A model generated the notes under the pieces. It ran no database searches. It was not told the DNA's origin and worked only from the letters and a program-made list of their open reading frames with translations. DNA of 64,000 nucleotides. It comes from Gracilimonas sp. (GTDB taxonomy: Bacteria; Bacteroidota; Rhodothermia; Balneolales; Balneolaceae). Of the stretch, positions 57,848 to 64,000 are shown piece by piece. The stretch lies in NCBI RefSeq assembly GCF_040218225.1, contig NZ_JAVJQO010000006.1:62001-126000 (forward strand), in the 5' to 3' direction. The translations under genes were made by a program, and so were the position numbers. Numbering within the stretch: the stretch's first letter is position 1; each line of letters starts with the position of its first letter.

Positions 57848-59173
57848 ATGAAACAGCTACTTCCGCTCTCAAAATTATTCTTTATTTCGGCGCTCTTAAT
57901 CTTCATGAATGCCTGTTCAGGCTCGGATGAGAATACCTCTCAAAATCAACAACCTGAAAATACCGTCATTCCTTCAGTCGAGGCCGTTCAGGCACGCTAT
58001 GGTTCTCTTCCCCTGGTAGAACGGTTCAGCGGTAACGTAAAGTCAGAAAATCAGGTGTCTCTCTACCCGGAAATCTCTGGTGTTGTAGAACAGGTTTTCG
58101 TGAAAAATGGAGACTATGTTGAGAAAGGTACCAAGCTGGTTCAGCTCAATACGGATGTACTGGAGAAACAGCTGCAACAAGCGGAAGCTGGCCTCAAAAT
58201 AAACAGCGCGCAGGTTAAGCAAGCTAAAGCACAATTAGCGGAAGTTCAGTCTGAATACAGAAGAACCAAACAGCTTGAAGAGAAAGATTTAACGAGTCAG
58301 CTTGAAGTAGAACAAATTGAAGCCCAGTTAATGTCGGCGGAGGCTGATGTAGAACTTGCGGAAGCTCAGCTTGAACAAGCCAAGTCATTGGTTGCAGAAC
58401 GAAAAGATGAATTGAATAAAGCTGTAATCAGAGCCCCAATATCAGGTACGGTAGGCCAGCGTAATGCAGAAATAGGTATGCAGGCATCCCAAAATTCACA
58501 ATTATTCCTGATTGGTGATTTATCCAAACTCAAAATTGAAATCGTTCTTACCGAGAACATGCTAAACCGAATACAGGTGGGACAGTCTGCCCGTATCCTG
58601 GTTGAAAACAGTGCCGGACAGCAGAGAGCTATTAATGCTAAACTCTCCCGCATATCTCCCTTCCTGAATGAAGTTTCCAGAAGTACTGAAGCTGAAATTG
58701 ATGTCGACAATGTTGATGGATTACTTAGACCCGGTATGTTTGTACCTGTGGATATATTTTTTGGCGAAAGTGAACAAGCCACACTCATCCCCGTGAGTGC
58801 TCTTTATACCGACCCTACTTCTGGTAAAGAAGGTGTTTTCATCGCAACATCTCTGGGTTCTGAAATTGAACCTGTTAGTGACTCAAGTGATAGCAACGGC
58901 ACCCCCCGCGCTATGACTCAACCTACACCCGTACAATTTAAACCTATTGATGTAATAGCTGAAGGTAGAATGGAACTCGGGGTGACCGGTCTGGAAAGCG
59001 GACAATGGGTGGTTACTGTTGGTCAGGATTTATTGTCTGAAGGCAGAACTCAGGCTCGCATTCGTACTATGAGCTGGGAGCGTATTTTCCAGCTGCAACA
59101 ACTTCAGCGAGAAGACCTGCTGAATGAAATCATGAATGAACGTGAGAACCAGCAAAATAACGTGACTCTTTAA
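57848..59173 (+). CDS. RND efflux membrane fusion lipoprotein
   Basis: A 441-residue periplasmic adaptor with a lipoprotein signal (lipobox MNAC, Cys near residue 23). It has the two lipoyl half-motifs (VSLYPEISGVVEQVFVKNGDYVEKG and AVIRAPISGTVGQRNAEIG), a long coiled-coil hairpin (about residues 95-185) and the beta-barrel (KIEIVLTENMLNRIQVGQ). It is paired with the downstream permease 11 bp away. No TolC gene is next to it, so it must use another outer membrane channel, perhaps the one at 19.1-20.5 kb. The start is ATG at 57848. Confidence 0.93.
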   Translation: MKQLLPLSKLFFISALLIFMNACSGSDENTSQNQQPENTVIPSVEAVQARYGSLPLVERFSGNVKSENQVSLYPEISGVVEQVFVKNGDYVEKGTKLVQLNTDVLEKQLQQAEAGLKINSAQVKQAKAQLAEVQSEYRRTKQLEEKDLTSQLEVEQIEAQLMSAEADVELAEAQLEQAKSLVAERKDELNKAVIRAPISGTVGQRNAEIGMQASQNSQLFLIGDLSKLKIEIVLTENMLNRIQVGQSARILVENSAGQQRAINAKLSRISPFLNEVSRSTEAEIDVDNVDGLLRPGMFVPVDIFFGESEQATLIPVSALYTDPTSGKEGVFIATSLGSEIEPVSDSSDSNGTPRAMTQPTPVQFKPIDVIAEGRMELGVTGLESGQWVVTVGQDLLSEGRTQARIRTMSWERIFQLQQLQREDLLNEIMNERENQQNNVTL

Positions 59174-59184
59174 AACTGACGATC

Positions 59185-62100
59185 ATGCCAATTACAGAAA
59201 CTTCGATTAAGCGTCCTATTGCAACTTCGATGGTCTTTTTGATCATTATCACCCTTGGTGTTATCGGGTTCAGGTTCCTCCCGGTAGATCTTTTGCCACC
59301 TATAGAATATCCTCAGCTAACCGTTGCCACTGAGTATTCCAATGTTGGACCGGAAGAAATGGAGCAAATCATAACTGAGCCTATTGAAAATGCACTGGCT
59401 GGTGTTCCTGGTGTTGAACGCGTTCGATCCAGTTCCAGTGAGGGGCGAAGCCGTGTTACCCTTGAATTTGCACAAAGTGTTGACGTGGATGTTGCGTCTA
59501 ATGATGTACGGGCCGCTTTAGACCGTGTCCGTGATAACATACCACCTGAAGCCGAACCTCCCCGTATCTGGAAATTCGATCCAAACAACTTCCCGATCGT
59601 TATTGTAGGTGCAAATTCAGACATGAATCTTGCCGAGTTGACAGTCCTTTTAGATCGTGAAGTCACCAAGCGTTTTGAGCAAATTAACGGCGTTGGTTCT
59701 ATTGATATTTGGGGTGGTATAAATCGAGAGGTAAAAGTTGACATTAAAAGAGACCGGCTAATTGCAAGCGGACTCTCAACAGCTGAAGTACAGCAGGCCA
59801 TTGCCAGGGAAAACGCTAATCTTCCGGGTGGAAATGTGAACTCAGGCTTACAACAGCTTTATGTTCGTACTTTGGGTGAGTATGAATCTATCGAGCAAAT
59901 TGCCAATACCGTTATCACCACCATCGATAATAAGCCGATACGCGTTAAAGATGTTGCGAATGTCTCCTTTGGCTATCAGGATCTGGACCGGGTGGTATCT
60001 ATTGATAAAAAACCTATGGTACGATTCGGTATTCGTAAGCAAACTGGTGCAAATACCGTGGCTGTTGCCGAAGAGATCAGAAAAGAAGTTGAGAAAATCA
60101 ACAATGAACGCAATGATCTGGACTTATTTATTACAACAGACCAAAGTGAATTTATTCAAAGTTCAATCGACAACGTTCAAAACTCTGCCATGTGGGGAGC
60201 CCTTTTAGCTGTTTTTGTACTTTATATATTTTTCCGCAACGGGTCTTCTACATTCATCATTGCTGTAGCTATCCCAATTTCTATTATTGCTACTTTCGCC
60301 CTCCTCTATTTTAATGACCTGACTCTGAACCAAATGAGTTTTGGTGGGCTGGCATTAGGCGTTGGGCTTATTGTAGATAATGGAATTGTTGTGCTGGAAA
60401 ATATCATCCGGCTGCGCGAAGAAGAAGGTGAAGACCTGGAAACAAGTGCACTTATAGGAACCAAACAGGTAGCCGGGGCAATTGTGGCTTCTACCTTAAC
60501 CACCTGCGTAATTTTCTTGCCCGTAGTATTCATGCAAACAGTTTCCGGGCTTCTTTTCCAGGAACTGGCCCTTGTTGTTGTGTTTGCACTCGTTTGTTCA
60601 CTTTTGGTAGCACTTACGCTGGTACCGATGCTTTCAAGCCGATTCTTAACTGTGAAAAAGGGTATGAATAATAAAAAAGGAGCTTTCCAGCGCTTTTTCC
60701 AAAAAATGGAAACCAAATATTCTCTTTTACTCGAAAAAACTCTTTCACATAAACCCGCTGTTTTTGGAATTACAGCTGTACTTGTAATCACCAGCTTCCT
60801 ATTGGTGCCAATCATTCCAGTGGAATTAGCTCCTCAAACGGATGCAGATGAAATTGATATCGACCTTGAGATGGCCGATGGAACCAATATCGCTGTGCAG
60901 AATCTATATCTGAAAGAACTGGAAGAAATCGTACGCGCTACCCTTCCTATGGAAGACGTTGAGTATTTCACCACAGAGGTGAGAGATGGTCGTGCTGAAG
61001 TCGAGATTGCCATGGTTCCTCAATCACAACGCAGCCAAAGCACTTCTGACCTGGCTGCAGAAATCAGGGAAAACCTTTCAGGCAAAGTCCCCGGAGCTGA
61101 TATTCGCGTGGATGCCCAATCCGGACTCTGGATTTTACGACGGGTATTTGGCGGAGGTGGAGGCGAAGACGTTCAGTTTGAACTTCGCGGATATGATATT
61201 GAAAAAGCTTATGAATTAGCTCAGGAAATCAAACTCAGAGTCGAAAAACTACCGGGTATCGTGGAAGTTCGTGCCGGCCGAAGTGAAGGTACTCCAGAAG
61301 AACGTATTCTCTTTGATCGCGATAAAATTGCTGATCTGGGACTTTCGGTTCGCGATGTGGCACAAGTTGTTCAAACCAACATTGGCGGAAGTCGTGCCGG
61401 TTCCTACCGTATTGGCGGCGATGAATACCCTATCACCGTTCGGCTTCGACCTGAAGATCGGCTTGGAACGCTGGATATTGATAACATTTCGATTCGAACT
61501 CCCGATGGTGGAGTACTACCGATTTCCTCGGTAATTAAGAAACAAAGTGGCCGTGGCCCGGAAGATATCAACCGAATTAACGGACAACGGGTAACCAACA
61601 TTACTGCAAATCTTGAAAGCGGAGTTGCATTGGGTGAAGCGGTAGAAAGAATTCAGGAAGAACTTGTCGATTTCCCATTACCTGATGGTTTTAACATCGT
61701 TTATGGCGGTGAGTACGAGGAACAGCAAAAAGCTGCAGCTGATTTCTCCATGTCTATCATCATGGCTCTCATTTTAATCTACATGGTAATGGCGGGACAA
61801 TTTGAACGGTTCCTCGACCCATTGGTTGTAATGTTCTCCGTACCATTAGCAATGATTGGTGTAATTCCGGCTCTGCTGTTAACCGGTACTACCCTTAATA
61901 TTCAAAGCCTGATGGGGATGATCATGCTCGTCGGAATTGTGGTTAATAACGCCATTGTACTGGTCGATTACATCAACCTGATGCGACGGGAGAAAAACAT
62001 GCCTGTATTTGAAGCAGTTGTTGAAGCTGGACGTTTACGATTGCGTCCTATTCTTATGACGACACTCACCACCGTATTAGGCTTGCTGCCTCTCTCCTTT

Positions 62101-62292
62101 GGCTTAGGCGCCGGAGCAGAAATCCAGGCTTCTCTTGCCCGTGTGGTAATTGGTGGTTTGACTGCCTCAACGCTGGTTACTCTGGTATTTATTCCTGTTG
62201 TTTATGTAACCACCGATCAGCTATTGGAAAAAGCCAAAGCCATAAGCTGGAATCCATTTTCTACATCTAAAGAAGTGGAATTAGCAAAATAG
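59185..62292 (+). CDS. RND efflux permease, atypical proton relay
   Basis: A 1035-residue inner membrane pump with 12 expected helices. TM4 reads [14 protein letters not shown], keeping the first Asp but with Asn for the second. TM10 reads [16 protein letters not shown], with Asn where AcrB-type pumps have Lys. The opening [23 protein letters not shown] and [15 protein letters not shown] are typical of a large Bacteroidota RND subgroup with unassigned substrates. It forms an operon with the upstream fusion protein. The start is ATG at 59185. It is clearly a different subgroup from the permease at 20.5-23.6 kb. Confidence 0.94.
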   Translation: MPITETSIKRPIATSMVFLIIITLGVIGFRFLPVDLLPPIEYPQLTVATEYSNVGPEEMEQIITEPIENALAGVPGVERVRSSSSEGRSRVTLEFAQSVDVDVASNDVRAALDRVRDNIPPEAEPPRIWKFDPNNFPIVIVGANSDMNLAELTVLLDREVTKRFEQINGVGSIDIWGGINREVKVDIKRDRLIASGLSTAEVQQAIARENANLPGGNVNSGLQQLYVRTLGEYESIEQIANTVITTIDNKPIRVKDVANVSFGYQDLDRVVSIDKKPMVRFGIRKQTGANTVAVAEEIRKEVEKINNERNDLDLFITTDQSEFIQSSIDNVQNSAMWGALLAVFVLYIFFRNGSSTFIIAVAIPISIIATFALLYFNDLTLNQMSFGGLALGVGLIVDNGIVVLENIIRLREEEGEDLETSALIGTKQVAGAIVASTLTTCVIFLPVVFMQTVSGLLFQELALVVVFALVCSLLVALTLVPMLSSRFLTVKKGMNNKKGAFQRFFQKMETKYSLLLEKTLSHKPAVFGITAVLVITSFLLVPIIPVELAPQTDADEIDIDLEMADGTNIAVQNLYLKELEEIVRATLPMEDVEYFTTEVRDGRAEVEIAMVPQSQRSQSTSDLAAEIRENLSGKVPGADIRVDAQSGLWILRRVFGGGGGEDVQFELRGYDIEKAYELAQEIKLRVEKLPGIVEVRAGRSEGTPEERILFDRDKIADLGLSVRDVAQVVQTNIGGSRAGSYRIGGDEYPITVRLRPEDRLGTLDIDNISIRTPDGGVLPISSVIKKQSGRGPEDINRINGQRVTNITANLESGVALGEAVERIQEELVDFPLPDGFNIVYGGEYEEQQKAAADFSMSIIMALILIYMVMAGQFERFLDPLVVMFSVPLAMIGVIPALLLTGTTLNIQSLMGMIMLVGIVVNNAIVLVDYINLMRREKNMPVFEAVVEAGRLRLRPILMTTLTTVLGLLPLSFGLGAGAEIQASLARVVIGGLTASTLVTLVFIPVVYVTTDQLLEKAKAISWNPFSTSKEVELAK

Positions 62293-62350
62293 ACTGATTT
62301 GTTTAGGGTGCGAAAGCTTGTTCACCTAAAACGCTCGGCCAATTCTTAGG

Positions 62351-62392
62351 GTTGATAAAGTGACAATTAGATAATACTCTCACTTTATCAAC
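62351..62392 (+). terminator. Hairpin between efflux permease and glycosylase-like gene
   Basis: GTTGATAAAGTGA at 62351-62363 is the exact reverse complement of TCACTTTATCAAC at 62380-62392, with a 16-nt loop, followed by TTTCACTT. The stem is A/T-rich. It sits 20 bp before the next ATG, so it may be a weak terminator or a leader structure. Confidence 0.5.
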
Positions 62393-62411
62393 TTTCACTT
62401 AACAATTCCCT

Positions 62412-63359
62412 ATGAGCTCCTGGACACTCAAATCCATTCCTCCCCACGACTGGTTTCTCTGCCTCGATATTGAATCCTACTTTGACCACGAGCACGAACC
62501 CGAAAAGATCTTCGAAGAAGGATTTATCCGGCCTATCCCAATTGGAGACACGGACGCTATTGTAACTGTATTTTTTAATGGTGATCCGGAAAATCCTGAG
62601 TTTCATATTGAATCTCAGGAATCGCTCTCCAAAGATGAAATTGCCGAAGCCAACAAAAGCCTTACCAAGATTTTTGGAACAGATATGGATTTAAGGCCTT
62701 TATACGATCAGGCCAAAAATGACCCGGTTTTGGAAGATAAACTTACCAATCTCTATGGCTTAAAAAGAATGACCCGGGCTAATTTGTTTGAGGATATCTT
62801 ATATCGGATTGTGCAGATGCAGATGAATCACAAACCGACCGCTAAAAAGATGATGTATAAAATCCGGGAGACGTACGGCACAGCTCTGATGCTTGGCAAA
62901 AAATCACTCCCAGCCTGGCCTCGCCCCCATCAGCTGATGAAAGCAGATCCGGCTAATATCCGTAAACTTGGACCTACCCTTCGTAAAGGTCAGTACTTAG
63001 TCGGACTGGCAAATGATATTGTAGCAGGTGAAGTAGATATGGATCACCTGAGCACCTGTGATCCACAAGCATGCTATGATGAACTCACAAGCATAAAAGG
63101 CATCGGACCTACTTCCGGTCAGGATTTGATGATGATGCGCGGGCGGACTGATGCTGTCTTCCCATCAAACAAAAAAAGTGGAGAAGAAAAAGGCCTTCGT
63201 CGCTGGATTATATGGAGCTACGGAGAAGATCCTCACAATACTTCTGAAGAACGGTTTCAGGAACTCATCCAAAACTGGAAAGGCTATGAAGCAGCAGCTT
63301 TAGAGTTCCTTTATGCGAATTACATCCTTAAGGAAAAAGAAGAGCAGGCTAAGAAGTAG
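62412..63359 (+). CDS. HhH-GPD-type DNA glycosylase homologue (AlkA-like)
   Basis: A 315-residue protein of the AlkA/3-methyladenine glycosylase type. The N-terminal ~90 residues form a beta domain. The core has LFEDILYRIVQMQMNHKPTAKKMMYKI (helical entry) and the helix-hairpin-helix LTSIKGIGPTSGQDLMMMRG. The segment after it, DAVFPSNKKSGEEKGLRRW, lines up with the usual DVFPxxDxGLRR, but the catalytic Asp position is not preserved and a few residues are inserted. It may be a variant enzyme or may use another acid. The start is ATG at 62412. It stands as a single gene before the GH20 gene. Confidence 0.78.
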   Translation: MSSWTLKSIPPHDWFLCLDIESYFDHEHEPEKIFEEGFIRPIPIGDTDAIVTVFFNGDPENPEFHIESQESLSKDEIAEANKSLTKIFGTDMDLRPLYDQAKNDPVLEDKLTNLYGLKRMTRANLFEDILYRIVQMQMNHKPTAKKMMYKIRETYGTALMLGKKSLPAWPRPHQLMKADPANIRKLGPTLRKGQYLVGLANDIVAGEVDMDHLSTCDPQACYDELTSIKGIGPTSGQDLMMMRGRTDAVFPSNKKSGEEKGLRRWIIWSYGEDPHNTSEERFQELIQNWKGYEAAALEFLYANYILKEKEEQAKK

Positions 63360-63417
63360 AATAATTATTCAGAAAAGCTATATTAACAAGCCTTGAACTC
63401 TGAATTCACATCACACT

Positions 63418-64000
63418 ATGAAGTATCTTCTACTAACTTTAGCATCTCTTTTAGCAACCTCTTCCCTCTTTGCCTATCAGTCCAAGCCGGTTATATCCGT
63501 TATCCCAAAACCCGTTTCGGCAGAATATGAAGATGGTTTTTTTGAACTTGATTCCAGTACATCTATCCACCTTTCTGGTGATTCAGAAGAAATGCAGTTT
63601 CTTGGAGAATACCTGAACGACCTTATTTATTCTGCCACATGGGTGAATCATACCATTACTTTTGAAAAGACCCGAACAGATACCAATGCTGCGATATTCC
63701 TGGAGATTGATGCCAAAAGTGATATCAGTAACCCGGAAGGGTATATACTTTCTGTGACTGAGAAAGAAATCAGGATTTCAGCCCATAAGGCCGCTGGTTT
63801 GTTTTATGGAGTACAAACCCTCAGACAACTTTTTGATCCTGTCATTGAGCATAAGCTTCCGTCTCTGGCACCTAACAATCAGAAGTGGTTAGTACCTGCT
63901 GTAAACATCAAAGATTATCCTCGTTTCCGGTATCGCGGCATGCACCTTGATGTTGCCCGCCACTTTTTCCCTGTCGATTTTATAAAGAAATATATCGACC
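63418..64000 (+). CDS. GH20 beta-N-acetylhexosaminidase, N-terminal part (cut by window end)
   Basis: The frame runs open from ATG 63418 to the window end (194 complete codons). A signal peptide (KYLLLTLASLLATSSLFAYQ) is followed by the GH20b domain VIPKPVSAEYEDGFFELDSS, then GYILSVTEKEISAHKAAGLFYGVQTLRQL. The catalytic barrel starts with PRFRYRGMHLDVARHFFPVDFIKKYID, which is diagnostic for GH20. It would release terminal N-acetylhexosamine from chitin-oligosaccharides or peptidoglycan fragments in the periplasm. The catalytic Asp-Glu pair lies beyond the window. It complements the muramidase at 5.0-6.3 kb functionally, not by position. Confidence 0.93.
   Translation, partial: MKYLLLTLASLLATSSLFAYQSKPVISVIPKPVSAEYEDGFFELDSSTSIHLSGDSEEMQFLGEYLNDLIYSATWVNHTITFEKTRTDTNAAIFLEIDAKSDISNPEGYILSVTEKEIRISAHKAAGLFYGVQTLRQLFDPVIEHKLPSLAPNNQKWLVPAVNIKDYPRFRYRGMHLDVARHFFPVDFIKKYID

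Overview
The window looks like chromosomal DNA of a marine Balneolota/Rhodothermota-type bacterium (Balneola/Gracilimonas-like). This is inferred from three things: a type IX secretion (T9SS) type A sorting signal (YPNPFNPTTTI...) on a giant secreted protein, a DNA polymerase III alpha subunit fused to an N-terminal proofreading exonuclease, and Bacteroidota-like promoter elements. It has moderate GC and few Shine-Dalgarno sites. No rRNA, tRNA, CRISPR array, prophage or insertion sequence with a transposase was seen.

Layout. 0-6.8 kb: the end of a sensor histidine kinase, then nudix hydrolase and pyrG, a secreted glycerophosphodiesterase, a small membrane protein, rlmB, a NamZ-type muramidase lipoprotein and ndk. 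6.9-13.1 kb: a START-like/DUF5939/class III cyclase, an mgsA-DUF255 overlapping pair and an ECF sigma/anti-sigma pair. 13.1-19.1 kb: a DUF4412-like exported protein, mnmA, an HNH endonuclease, a PiT-like permease, and glutamate dehydrogenase followed by an RsbW-like ATPase. 19.1-25.2 kb: a complete MFP-RND-TolC efflux operon and thioredoxin. 25.3-29.5 kb: the exonuclease-PHP-polymerase fusion DnaE. 29.6-33.9 kb: a lipoprotein gene broken at an A8 tract, an exported protein, acylphosphatase, oxyR overlapping a terC-like gene, and a small DUF3185-like protein. 33.6-37.1 kb is an accessory pocket. It holds palindromic intergenic repeats around a lone, A/T-rich PD-(D/E)XK-like gene, and then a DNA-ligase-associated exonuclease and an ATP-dependent DNA ligase separated by another inverted repeat.

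38.8-57.7 kb is the most distinctive part. It is a run of envelope genes of mostly unknown function: LPP20-like proteins, a transglutaminase-like protein, an LPP20/NTF2-like protein, a PEGA/DUF5683-like protein, and a lipoprotein with a cohesin-like domain. The lipoprotein gene lies directly upstream of a ~3,540-residue secreted protein built from FG-GAP/VCBS repeats, five IPT/TIG domains, OB-like and FN3 domains, a dockerin-like double calcium loop, a second cohesin-like domain and a T9SS signal. After a clear terminator comes a second RND efflux pair (57.8-62.3 kb) whose permease lacks parts of the usual proton-relay residues, then an HhH-GPD-type glycosylase homologue and the start of a GH20 hexosaminidase cut by the window end.

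How the genes work together. Housekeeping genes (CTP synthesis, NDP kinase, tRNA thiolation, rRNA methylation, replication) are interleaved with envelope and stress modules: two RND pumps, OxyR/TerC/thioredoxin, sigma/anti-sigma, and muramidase/hexosaminidase. The cohesin-like lipoprotein plus dockerin-bearing T9SS protein is the best candidate for an undescribed surface assembly; direct interaction is inference.
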